From Thalassotalea_A litorea (lineage in GTDB: Bacteria > Pseudomonadota > Gammaproteobacteria > Enterobacterales > Alteromonadaceae), in contig NZ_JBHZSG010000001.1 of assembly GCF_043642205.1 (NCBI RefSeq), forward strand, positions 219,688 through 283,687: a stretch of DNA of 64,000 nt, written 5' to 3'. Both the position numbers and the translations under genes were made by a program. Shown here in pieces: positions 36,027 through 44,446 of the stretch. Numbering within the stretch: the stretch's first letter is position 1; every line of letters begins with the position of its first letter. The notes beneath the pieces are model-generated. The model did no database searches and had not been told where the DNA came from. It worked only from the letters and a program-made list of their open reading frames with translations.

Positions 36027-37450
36027 TTGTGATCTCCTTCGCCTGCCTGTCCTAATTCAAAGTCACTGATCGCCCAGCTTTGTGGATTGTTGCGATCAAA
36101 CGCCAAGCCACCATCGATGTAAACTAATTCAGCTTGCGCATAGGTTGAGAAAGGATCCGCGGACCATAAAACCACATCGGCATTTTTACCCACTTCTAAA
36201 GAACCGGTTTTATCGAAAATACCTAACGATTTTGCAGGGTTTGCCGATAACCAGGTCCAGGCCTTGGCTTTCGAAATATCGATACCAGCACGTTGACCAT
36301 CAGATAACGCTTTAGCCGCTTCCTGATTCAAACGCTGGATGCCCTGATCAGAATCTGAGTGAACGATGGCGCAGGCATTAGCTTGTTCAACCATAGGAAT
36401 ATTCTCACGAATACCGTCATAGGCTTCCATTTTAAAGCCCCACCAGTCAGCCCACATCGCTGAACAAATGTTATTTTCCGCTAATTTATCGGCAATCTTG
36501 TAAGCTTCAACACCGTGTTGAAAACTGGTAATTTGGTAATCGAATTCTTTCATTACATCGATCATTACCACCATTTCATCGGCACGATAGCAATGCATGT
36601 GCACCAGGATATCGCCATCGAGCACACCGGCTAACGTATCTTTCGCCAGATCACGTTTTGGTGCTTTAGGATCTTTTCCAGCTTCGTAATCGTCGTAGTA
36701 CTTTTCCCATTGCTCTTTGTAAGCCTTGGCATCAATCCAGGCCTGGCGATAACCGGCAACATTACCCATACGGGTCATGGGTCCACCTTTTTTACCGTAA
36801 ACTCGTTTTGGATTTTCACCACAGGCCATTTTTAAGCCATAGGGCGCTTCTGGAAATTTCATGTCTTGGATCGTACGATTCGGTAAGTTTTTTACCGTAA
36901 CACTGCGACCACCAACCAGGTTAGCGCTGCCTGGTAAAATTTGCATAGACGTAACGCCACCGGCTAGTGCGCGGCGAAAGCCTGGATCCTGTGGCCAGAT
37001 AGAATGCTCTGCCCAAACGGCGGCAGTCACTGGCTTGGTCATTTCATTACCGTCAGAATGTGCGTGCGCGTCGGGTGTGGCATAAACGCCAAGATGAGAA
37101 TGCGCATCAACAATACCTGGTGTAACCCACTTGCCTTTACCGTCAACAACCTTAGTGTTTTCTGGCGCACTGATGTCATTACCCACAGCTTTGATTTTGC
37201 CATCTTCCAGTAATATCGAAGCGTTCTCAAGTTGACCTCCCAGACCATCAAGCAAAGTCACATTTGTGATCAATGTGGTTTGTGCAGGTAAGGGCTTATA
37301 AGTACTTGGAAAAGGGTCTTTGTTGATTTCGACCAGGGCGTCCTGTTCTTTCGAGTCTTTTTTCTCTGCTTCGCCACATCCCGCAAGGGTAGCTAGTGCC
37401 AGCAATGAGACTCCAGTGAACAACGCCTTGTTGAGCGTTTTATTAATCAT
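36023..37450 (-). CDS. Amidohydrolase lipoprotein with intact metal site
   Basis: A 475-residue amidohydrolase with a lipoprotein signal (LALATLAGC, Cys25), so it should be anchored in the envelope. It has TPGIVDAHSHLG with the HxH metal pair, a further His in ILVHMHCYR and FQHGVEA, and the Asp segment IVHSDSDQG. The C-terminal domain GSLEVGKNADVVLWSADPF is typical of imidazolonepropionase/dipeptidase-like members. Substrate unknown. It is translationally coupled to the metal-site-deficient paralogue downstream. Confidence 0.87.
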   Translation of the reverse strand: MINKTLNKALFTGVSLLALATLAGCGEAEKKDSKEQDALVEINKDPFPSTYKPLPAQTTLITNVTLLDGLGGQLENASILLEDGKIKAVGNDISAPENTKVVDGKGKWVTPGIVDAHSHLGVYATPDAHAHSDGNEMTKPVTAAVWAEHSIWPQDPGFRRALAGGVTSMQILPGSANLVGGRSVTVKNLPNRTIQDMKFPEAPYGLKMACGENPKRVYGKKGGPMTRMGNVAGYRQAWIDAKAYKEQWEKYYDDYEAGKDPKAPKRDLAKDTLAGVLDGDILVHMHCYRADEMVVMIDVMKEFDYQITSFQHGVEAYKIADKLAENNICSAMWADWWGFKMEAYDGIRENIPMVEQANACAIVHSDSDQGIQRLNQEAAKALSDGQRAGIDISKAKAWTWLSANPAKSLGIFDKTGSLEVGKNADVVLWSADPFSTYAQAELVYIDGGLAFDRNNPQSWAISDFELGQAGEGDHK

Positions 37451-37763
37451 AGTTTCTCTTACGTTATTAAAATATTTTTAAGATTAGCCGAACCATGCTA
37501 TCAGTGCGACTGTAAATTGTCATGGTTGTTAGTCGGGAAAATCAGGCGGTTGGACTTTATAGCCTGATTACATTCAATAAATGGAGTTGATGCCAAATTG
37601 GCTCGGCGCATTACGTCGCGTTATACGAAGGTAAAGGCTATGGCAGAAGTCAGCAATTAACCGGTTCTAATGACACAAGATACGTGGGCTTTTTCTGTGC
37701 CTTGAACGCTAAAACGGTCACCTGCCAGCTGAAATTGTCGCACCGCGATTGCAGTAATGTCCG
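37451..37763. other. Intergenic region without a supported gene
   Basis: 313 bp between the amidohydrolase operon and puuR. A stretch at 37609-37767 is open for about 50 codons on the plus strand (LYEGKGYGRSQQLTG), but the frame is closed upstream by TGA and has no start or ribosome site. I see no convincing gene, terminator or repeat here; a decayed coding remnant is possible. Confidence 0.5.
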
Positions 37764-38312
37764 CTAGAAATTTCCCGGTGTCGTCGCGCTGACGATCTTA
37801 CACACTTTCTTGTATGGGTTACGAAAACGGTGCGGTTGGTTATTATCAAAATAGTAGCTGTCGTTCTTGCCAAGAATATACACGTCATTGCCGATGGTCA
37901 GTTCAATTTTACCTTCAACAATGTATCCGCCTTCTTCAGCGTCATTTTGCAGCATTTCTTCGCCGGTATCGGAATTTGGCGGGTAGGTTTCGATCAGAAA
38001 CGTCATTTGCCGCCTTGGAAATGCTTTACCCACCAAGCTCATTAGGATATCACCGGTTCCTATTTCCATTAGTTCATCACTGTTATAGACAACTTGTTGC
38101 GTTTTTTGGGCATTGACATCTTCAGCGAAAAAATCCACCAAAGAAATCGGGATCCCGTTCAATACTTTTTTTAATGAACTGATGGATGGACTGACGCTAT
38201 TTTTTTCAATCATGGAAATGGTACTGTTTGTGACACCCGCACGTTTGGCCAGTTCCCGTTGCGACAGATTGTTTTGCACACGCACGGCTTTTAATCTTTC
38301 ACCAACGTCCAT
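37764..38312 (-). CDS. puuR: PuuR-type transcriptional regulator (XRE HTH plus cupin)
   Basis: A 182-residue regulator closely following E. coli PuuR (185). Residues 1-60 are an XRE helix-turn-helix (GERLKAVRVQNNLSQRELAKRAGVTNSTISMIEK), and about 105-178 are a cupin domain for the effector (GYIVEGKIELTIGNDVYILG, NQPHRFRNP). PuuR represses putrescine utilisation genes and is relieved by putrescine. It is divergent from puuB, with a PuuR-like site in the shared region. Confidence 0.9.
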   Translation of the reverse strand: MDVGERLKAVRVQNNLSQRELAKRAGVTNSTISMIEKNSVSPSISSLKKVLNGIPISLVDFFAEDVNAQKTQQVVYNSDELMEIGTGDILMSLVGKAFPRRQMTFLIETYPPNSDTGEEMLQNDAEEGGYIVEGKIELTIGNDVYILGKNDSYYFDNNQPHRFRNPYKKVCKIVSATTPGNF

Positions 38313-38393
38313 TTCACTTCCTTTTTTTGCTCGTAGGGCTACTAACCGGTCAACTTACATCTAATATATCGGTGTAAAAAAAATAAAGCAATT

Positions 38394-38406
38394 GTGTTCA
38401 ATATTT
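38394..38406. promoter_or_regulatory. Predicted PuuR-like site between puuR and puuB
   Basis: GTGTTCAATATTT; the reverse complement AAATATTGAACAC resembles the E. coli PuuR box AAAATATAATGAACA and shares GTGTTCAAT with the sites at 24341 and 46591. It lies 82 bp upstream of puuR and about 145 bp upstream of puuB. Confidence 0.6.
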
Positions 38407-38551
38407 CAGGAGTTGTTGTTCTATCATTGGTGAGAAAAACACCATGCTTTTAGTCGATGTTCATCGCATACTTAGGTACTATCGTTGAATATAGTTTACG
38501 TAAGTGATTGTTAAAACGAACATCTGGCAAAGCAACAAGGTGAGACAAACA

Positions 38552-39835
38552 ATGGCGATATATAGCAATGGTGATGCAAATTCTTACTATCAACACAGTA
38601 AGAATTTCGCCATAAACTTTCCAAAATTAGAGCATAGTCTGGACGTTGATGTCTGTATTATTGGCGGCGGATTTACCGGCGTTGCCAGTGCTATCGAGCT
38701 CAGCGAACGCGGCTATTCAGTCGCATTGCTCGAAGCACATACTATTGGTTGGGGTGCCTCTGGACGAAATGGTGGGCAACTGATCCGTGGTATTGGTCAT
38801 GACCTATCTAAGTTTCATTCGCAAATCGGCGAGCAGGGGGTGGCGTTGATCGAACAGTTGGGGGTTGAATCCTTGCAGGTGGTGAAGGATCGCATTAATA
38901 AATACAATATCGATTGTGACTTCAAGCTGGGTTACTGCGATATTGCCAATCACCCCAAACACATTAAATACCTGCAGCAAAGCTACGAGCAATTACAACA
39001 AAGTGGCTATCCCCATTCCCTGAGTTTGCTCGATGAACGTCAGGTACAGCAGCAGGTTATCGGGTCGAAAACGGCGCTTGCCGGTCTGGTCGATATGGGC
39101 AGTGGCCACTTACATCCGTTAAACTTGTGTCTTGGCGAGGCGATCGCGGCACAACAAAACGGCGCTCAGATTTTTGAACAGTCACCGGTTAAATCAGTGC
39201 GCTTCGGTGATACCCATCAAATTCGTACCGCGCAGGGCCACGTCAATGCCAAGACACTGATTTACGGGTGCAACGCCTATTTGCATGATCTCGAGCCGAA
39301 ACTTACCGGCAAAGTGCTACCTGCCGGCAGCTATATTATTGCAACGGAACAGCTTGCGCCTGATCTTGTTGAGCAGTTACTCCCCAGTGATTATGCGATT
39401 TGTGATCAACGTGTCGATCTCGACTACTTCCGATTATCTGCCGATAACCGTATGTTATTTGGCGGCCTTTGTCATTATTCAGGGCGGGATCCACACAGTA
39501 TCGAAGCCGTACTCAGACCGAAAATGACTCAGGTTTTCCCGCAATTGGCGCAAGCAAAAATTGAATTTCAGTGGGGCGGCATGATAGGGATTGGTGCAAA
39601 TCGATTGCCGCAAATCGGGCGGCTGCAACACAATGTTTATTATGCCCAGGGGTATGCTGGCCATGGCATTAACGTCACCCATATGGCAGCAAAACTAATC
39701 GCACAACACATTCATGGCGAATCGCAACGTATGCAGGTATTCGAGCAGGTAAAACATATGCGATTTTTAGGGGGCAAGTATTTACGTTCGCCATTACTCG
39801 CGCTAGGAATGATGTATCACAAAATGTTCGGTTAA
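38552..39835 (+). CDS. puuB: Gamma-glutamylputrescine oxidase
   Basis: PuuB oxidises gamma-glutamylputrescine to gamma-glutamyl-aminobutyraldehyde with FAD. The ATG at 38552, after AAGGTGAG, gives 427 residues, equal in size to E. coli PuuB (426). FAD loop: VCIIGGGFTGVASAIELSERG; then GASGRNGGQLI, GSGHLHPLNL, LDYFRLSADNRMLFGG and YYAQGYAGHGINVTHMAAKL, all in the same order as in E. coli PuuB. It is separated from the rest of the puu genes by two unrelated genes. Confidence 0.92.
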   Translation: MAIYSNGDANSYYQHSKNFAINFPKLEHSLDVDVCIIGGGFTGVASAIELSERGYSVALLEAHTIGWGASGRNGGQLIRGIGHDLSKFHSQIGEQGVALIEQLGVESLQVVKDRINKYNIDCDFKLGYCDIANHPKHIKYLQQSYEQLQQSGYPHSLSLLDERQVQQQVIGSKTALAGLVDMGSGHLHPLNLCLGEAIAAQQNGAQIFEQSPVKSVRFGDTHQIRTAQGHVNAKTLIYGCNAYLHDLEPKLTGKVLPAGSYIIATEQLAPDLVEQLLPSDYAICDQRVDLDYFRLSADNRMLFGGLCHYSGRDPHSIEAVLRPKMTQVFPQLAQAKIEFQWGGMIGIGANRLPQIGRLQHNVYYAQGYAGHGINVTHMAAKLIAQHIHGESQRMQVFEQVKHMRFLGGKYLRSPLLALGMMYHKMFG

Positions 39836-39907
39836 CGCTTTCTGAGCAATAACCAACAAAAGCTTAAGTACAAAAATACGCACAACAATAACAATAAGGA
39901 ACAAAGG

Positions 39908-41626
39908 ATGAGAACGAGCATAGTTATAGCCGGTTTATGGACGCTACTCGCCGGTTGCAGTCAATCGGATAGCGAGCCACAGTCAACAATGATTGCCGAT
40001 AGAGTCTTTATTGGCGAGCATATCTATACGGTTGATGAACAAAATGCCTGGGCGCAGAGCATTGCCGTTAAAGATGGCAAGATAATTTTCGTTGGTGATA
40101 AGCAAAACGTCGAAAATTACATTGGCGAAACTACCGCCGTACAACAACTTGGCGACAATATGCTGTTACCCGGGTTTATCGACTCGCATGCGCATCCGGT
40201 AATGGGGGGCGCGTATATACGCAGTTTGTCTTTGGATACCTTTGCAGGCCCAGAACGTTGGTATCAGCAAATTGAGGAATATTCGCAGCAGCACAAGGAT
40301 GATGAGATTTTATTTGGATATGGTTTTCTTGCCAGTGCGTTTGGCTCTGATGGCCCATCAAAGCGCCGCCTTGATGAGATTGTTGCCGACAAACCCATAT
40401 TGATTTTGGATGAAGGATTTCATGGCGGATGGGTCAACTCAAAAGCGTTGGAGGTTTTAGGTATCGACGCTAATACGCCGGATCCAGTTCCGGGATTTAG
40501 CTACTACAAACGTGATGTTAATAATCAGCCTACAGGATATCTTCTCGAAGATACGGCGATGGATGCGGTCGCGAAACTGGGCATTATTACCGCCGACAGC
40601 GTCGCGTTAGGAACCGGCGATGTGATTGACATTATGAACAGTTACGGCATCACCTCCGTTTTTGATGCTGGCGCCATGGATGTCGATAATGTGCAGTTAT
40701 CTGTTCTGGAAAACCTTGCCCAGAATCAGCAGTTAACAGTGCGCTATATCGGTTCTCATATGATTAACTCGCAGGAACATTTTGCCACAGGTGTGGATAG
40801 AGCGATTGCAAAGCGTTCGCAATCGCAAGGTGATGGTTATCACATTAACATGCTGAAAATTATGAATGATGGCACTATCGAGGGAAAGACCGCTGCCATG
40901 CATGAAGATTATCAGGGAGAACCCGGTAATCGTGGTGAAACCGTGTTTAGTGAACCGCAAATGGTGCAATTACTGTCTCAGGCAACAGAGGCAGAAATGG
41001 ATGTGCATATTCATGCGTTAGGGGAGCGGGCAATTACTCAGGCTCTCAATGCGATTGAAACCGTAAAGCACGCGTTTCCTCGGCACCGTAACCGTTTTAC
41101 AATTTGCCATGTTCAGGTGATGACCGATGCGGATGTTGAACGTTTTGCAAGTTTAGGGGTTATCGCTCAAAGCACGCCTTTGTGGGCTTCCTATGATGAA
41201 TATGGTAAAGAATTTGTCAGCAACGACCAGTTTAATCGCTATTTTCGTTACAATAGTTTGAGCAAAGCCGGTGTTACATTATCGTTTGGCAGTGATTTTC
41301 CTGCCAGTGGCGCGGGAAGTCTTGGTATGTCACCGATTTTTAATATGGAAATTGGTCACACTCGCAAAAATCCGGGAGAGCCCGATGCCAAAATTCAACC
41401 GAATAAAAATGAAAGCCTGGATATTGCCAGTTTGATCAAAGGCTATACCCTGGGTTCCGCATTTCAGTTAAATATGGAAACCCAAATTGGTTCATTAGAG
41501 GTTGGCAAAATGGCAGATTTAGTGATTGTCGATAACAATCTGTTTGATGTTCAAGCGGATAAAATTCATCAGGTAAAAGTGCTGGAAACGATTTTGGCCG
41601 GCGAGTCTGTTTTTGTAGCTAAATAA
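39908..41626 (+). CDS. Amidohydrolase-3 family (YtcJ-like) lipoprotein
   Basis: A 572-residue amidohydrolase with a lipoprotein signal (LWTLLAGC, Cys17). It contains the first-strand HxH pair in PGFIDSHAHPV, the middle-domain segments typical of YtcJ-like members (HGGWVNSKAL, GYLLEDTAM), HIHALGERA and the Asp segment SFGSDFPASG, so the metal site appears intact. The C-terminal GSLEVGKMADLVIVD closes the beta domain. It is exported, so it is likely to hydrolyse an external amide or cyclic compound. Its place in the puu cluster suggests supply of an amine, but the substrate is unknown. Confidence 0.87.
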   Translation: MRTSIVIAGLWTLLAGCSQSDSEPQSTMIADRVFIGEHIYTVDEQNAWAQSIAVKDGKIIFVGDKQNVENYIGETTAVQQLGDNMLLPGFIDSHAHPVMGGAYIRSLSLDTFAGPERWYQQIEEYSQQHKDDEILFGYGFLASAFGSDGPSKRRLDEIVADKPILILDEGFHGGWVNSKALEVLGIDANTPDPVPGFSYYKRDVNNQPTGYLLEDTAMDAVAKLGIITADSVALGTGDVIDIMNSYGITSVFDAGAMDVDNVQLSVLENLAQNQQLTVRYIGSHMINSQEHFATGVDRAIAKRSQSQGDGYHINMLKIMNDGTIEGKTAAMHEDYQGEPGNRGETVFSEPQMVQLLSQATEAEMDVHIHALGERAITQALNAIETVKHAFPRHRNRFTICHVQVMTDADVERFASLGVIAQSTPLWASYDEYGKEFVSNDQFNRYFRYNSLSKAGVTLSFGSDFPASGAGSLGMSPIFNMEIGHTRKNPGEPDAKIQPNKNESLDIASLIKGYTLGSAFQLNMETQIGSLEVGKMADLVIVDNNLFDVQADKIHQVKVLETILAGESVFVAK

Positions 41627-41638
41627 AGTACGCATAGT

Positions 41639-41667
41639 AAAAAACCCCGAATAATACGGGGTTTTTT
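41639..41667. terminator. Bidirectional intrinsic terminator
   Basis: AAAAAACCCCG and CGGGGTTTTTT form a perfect 11-bp inverted repeat around a 7-base loop, between the amidohydrolase gene and the convergent membrane protein gene. Confidence 0.92.
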
Positions 41668-41683
41668 AATGTCTTGATAGCAA

Positions 41684-42562
41684 TTATTCGTTAGGGGCAT
41701 CCGGTGTATCTTGTGCGGTTTCTGCTTGCCACTCAAATACATTCATTTCGATTAGGAAAAATGCTACAAGCCATAAGAATGCATCCCAAAAGTCAATGAA
41801 ATCGCCTTCAAATCCCCAAAAGATGGCGGCAATCAACAGGATGGAATAAACGATCCCCTTAATTAGATGACTATAGTTTGTCCAAAAGACGCTATTTACC
41901 CGTCCAAGTTGAATGCGCACGTCAAGCTCAAGCATAAACACCACAAACAACCAGGCACCGGCATTGATAACATCTACCCAGGCCAATCCTTGTGTCGAGA
42001 ACATATCATCGCTATTGGTGATCACCTGGATATCAGGATTACTGAACAAGCCTCCTGCGTTGCTAAACGTTTGGCAATTTTCCTGAGTCAAGGGTACATA
42101 TTCATTCAAGGTGGTCATGTATTGCCAGTTGCCACCTAACGAACACAAGTCGGTAATTGTGGTTACGGAAAAACCATTTAGCAAACCCAGCTTGGTGCAA
42201 TAGCCATAAAAGGCATAGAGGATAAATAGATAACAGAAAATGCGCACGCCATGTAAAGACCACTTGGTTGCACCATGGATTTTATTGTCTTCCAGAACAT
42301 AGGTTTCCAGTTCAAACAGCAGCAATAATACTACCCAGGCACCGGTATCTATGGTTGATGAGAATGCTTCAATGATTGAATTAAACGTAAAACCAGAAGA
42401 AAAGGTGACTTGCGCGGCGAGTGACTCTTCTTGAAAAAACAACGCTACGTTGTAGGCAAGTAGGCCGTAAACTAAATATTTAAATGCCTGATAACCCCAG
42501 GAATGAAAATGTTTAACAATGGTTTTAGTCATATTCTGGTTCCAAGAACTTTCCGCTGCCAT
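41684..42562 (-). CDS. Polytopic membrane protein of unknown function
   Basis: A 292-residue protein with about six membrane helices and an acidic tail (QDTPDAPNE). I start at the ATG at 42562 (MAAESSWNQN), preceded by AGGAAA; the frame is open further upstream but only through the palindrome and repeat element. Two halves each contain a pattern of aromatic helix plus FELE/LELD (LLLFELETYVLEDN and VVFMLELDVRIQLG), suggesting internal duplication. Paired Cys in the central loop (LCSLGGNW, ENCQTF) may form a disulfide. I do not recognise the family. Confidence 0.7.
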   Translation of the reverse strand: MAAESSWNQNMTKTIVKHFHSWGYQAFKYLVYGLLAYNVALFFQEESLAAQVTFSSGFTFNSIIEAFSSTIDTGAWVVLLLLFELETYVLEDNKIHGATKWSLHGVRIFCYLFILYAFYGYCTKLGLLNGFSVTTITDLCSLGGNWQYMTTLNEYVPLTQENCQTFSNAGGLFSNPDIQVITNSDDMFSTQGLAWVDVINAGAWLFVVFMLELDVRIQLGRVNSVFWTNYSHLIKGIVYSILLIAAIFWGFEGDFIDFWDAFLWLVAFFLIEMNVFEWQAETAQDTPDAPNE

Positions 42563-42597
42563 GGTTGCGTTTCCTTTATTTATTTTCTTTTTGGAAA

Positions 42598-42620
42598 CGT
42601 CCAACAGTGACTGTTGGACG
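42598..42620. promoter_or_regulatory. 23-bp perfect palindrome upstream of the membrane protein
   Basis: CGTCCAACAGT and ACTGTTGGACG are perfect 11-bp arms around a single central base, 35 bp upstream of the ATG at 42562. With no loop and no T run it is more like an operator than a terminator. It lies between the gene and the repeat copy at 42645. Confidence 0.5.
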
Positions 42621-42644
42621 CGGCAATTATCATATCCAAAGGTA

Positions 42645-42909
42645 ATACCAATCACATTAAGTTTGTGCACAACTCAGAGTTAGGGCAGAGGTTCAGTTAC
42701 AACATAGATTTTATTGATATAGCAATTCTATATTAATGAAATATAGGGTCGTAAATGAGCCTCTGGTAAACTCCCTACGGGTGAGTTTTAAAGGCGTTTA
42801 TCCTACGTCACTGATTTTGACAATGAAATAACCATTCTCTGCGATCAAAGCCTTGTCTAAAAGCCTTTAAATTCTCACTGAGTGAGCAATAATTTAATGC
42901 GATTGGTAT
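42645..42909 (+). repeat. 265-bp intergenic repeat (MITE-like), copy 3, full length
   Basis: Ends ATACCAATCACATTAA and TTAATGCGATTGGTAT; same length as the 823-1087 copy and inverted relative to it. The sequence includes the shared GTGCACAACTCAGAG segment near one end and CTCACTGAGTGAGC near the other. It occupies most of a 497-bp gap, between the membrane protein start region and the aminotransferase end. The remaining 150 bp up to 43059 contains only a weak 7-bp inverted repeat (42952-42977). Confidence 0.85.
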
Positions 42910-43059
42910 AATGTATACCAATTATTTTTATATAGGAGCTAGTCAAAACGCTCAGGAAACGTTGCAAAACTTCCTGAATTCGGATTTAGTACCAACATTT
43001 ACTGTGCTTGGCTACCCTGTTTAAATTCTAGCCCTTGTTTAAAGTCGTCGGATGACAAT

Positions 43060-44433
43060 TTACTTATCAGAGTCCATCTTACTTATACCATAAAAGTTAG
43101 CAGTGTCATCCAGTGTTTTCTTCGCTTTACTTATGAGTTCATCGATCTCATCTTTAGTAATCACCAATGGTGGAGAAATGATCATGGTATCGCCACACGG
43201 ACGCATAACCAGACCATTAGCAATCGCAAAGTCCCGACAAATGCCACCGGCTTTGCAATCGGCCTCGAGACGCTCGTTGGTCGACTTATCTTTTACCAGC
43301 TCAATCGCAGCGACCATGCCAAGTCCTCTGGCTTCACCAACAAGTGGGTGGTCCGCTAATTCTTGCCAGCGCTTTTGTAAATAAGGCGAGATCTCGGTTT
43401 TAACACGTTCAACAATGTTTTCCTGCTCGAGGATCTCAATATTTTTAAGCGCTACGGCCGCCGCTACCGGGTGTCCGGAATAGGTAAAACCGTGATTAAA
43501 ATCGCCACCTTCTTCAATTAATACATCAGCAACCTTGTCGGAAACAATCACACCGCCAATGGGCTGGTAACCTGAGGACATGCCTTTGGCGATGGTAATT
43601 AAATCAGGCTTCAGGTCGAAGTACTGGCAGGCAAACCATTCACCCGTGCGGCCAAAACCTGCGATAACTTCATCAAGAATAAATAAGATCTCATATTTAG
43701 CTAAAATGCGTTTAATTTCAGTCCAGTAGGTCTTAGGCGGAATGATAACACCACCTGCACCCTGGAAAGGTTCTGCGATAAATGCCGCGATATTTTCTTC
43801 GCCAACTTCGAGAATTTTCTGCTCTAATGATTGCGCGGCCTTGATACCAAACTCATCCTCAGACATATCCTGACCTTCGCCAAACCAGTATGGTTGGTCA
43901 ACATGGACGATGCCGGGAATCGGTAAATCCCCTTGCTTGTGCATATAGTCCATTCCACCAAGGCTTGCTCCCGCTACCGTTGAACCGTGGTAGGCGTTCG
44001 TGCGACTAATGAAGGTCTTTTTGTTAGGTTGGCCTTTTAAATCCCAGTAGCGTCTGACCATGCGAAAATTGGTATCATTGGCTTCAGAACCCGAACCGGT
44101 AAAAAATACCCGATTCATATGCGCCGGCGCCAATTCGGCAATTTTTGAGGCCAACTTGGTTGTCGGGGTGGTTGTAGTTTGAAAGAACAGATTGTAGTAG
44201 GGCAATTGATTCATTTGCTGATGCGCCACGTCCGCTAACTCTTTGCGGCCATAGCCTAAATTAACGCACCACAGACCTGCCATACCATCGAGAAATTTAT
44301 TGCCATTACTGTCATAAAAGTAAACTCCCTGAGCGCGTTCAATAATTCGCGGTCCGGATTTTGCCAGCGCTTTGTTGTCACTAAAAGGCTGAAGGTGATG
44401 GGCGTTGTTTAGTTGTTGTAATTTAGATTGCAT
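43060..44433 (-). CDS. spuC: Putrescine/polyamine:pyruvate aminotransferase (SpuC-like)
   Basis: A 457-residue class-III PLP aminotransferase. The start is taken as the ATG at 44433 (MQSKLQQL); a TTG four codons earlier almost abuts puuA. Motifs: FFTGSGSEANDTNFR, the Asp segment FILDEVIAGFGRTGEWF, and the PLP lysine in TIAKGMSSGYQPIGG. The sequence resembles Pseudomonas SpuC and related diamine:pyruvate transaminases. It would convert putrescine directly to 4-aminobutanal, in parallel with the gamma-glutamyl route. It is the third gene of the puuD-puuA operon. Confidence 0.85.
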   Translation of the reverse strand: MQSKLQQLNNAHHLQPFSDNKALAKSGPRIIERAQGVYFYDSNGNKFLDGMAGLWCVNLGYGRKELADVAHQQMNQLPYYNLFFQTTTTPTTKLASKIAELAPAHMNRVFFTGSGSEANDTNFRMVRRYWDLKGQPNKKTFISRTNAYHGSTVAGASLGGMDYMHKQGDLPIPGIVHVDQPYWFGEGQDMSEDEFGIKAAQSLEQKILEVGEENIAAFIAEPFQGAGGVIIPPKTYWTEIKRILAKYEILFILDEVIAGFGRTGEWFACQYFDLKPDLITIAKGMSSGYQPIGGVIVSDKVADVLIEEGGDFNHGFTYSGHPVAAAVALKNIEILEQENIVERVKTEISPYLQKRWQELADHPLVGEARGLGMVAAIELVKDKSTNERLEADCKAGGICRDFAIANGLVMRPCGDTMIISPPLVITKDEIDELISKAKKTLDDTANFYGISKMDSDK

Positions 44434-44446
44434 AGTGAGTCTCAAC

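Noticed and set aside
37584..37767. Possible coding remnant ahead of puuR
   Set aside because: The frame has no start codon or ribosome site and is closed by TGA upstream; the protein is not recognisable.
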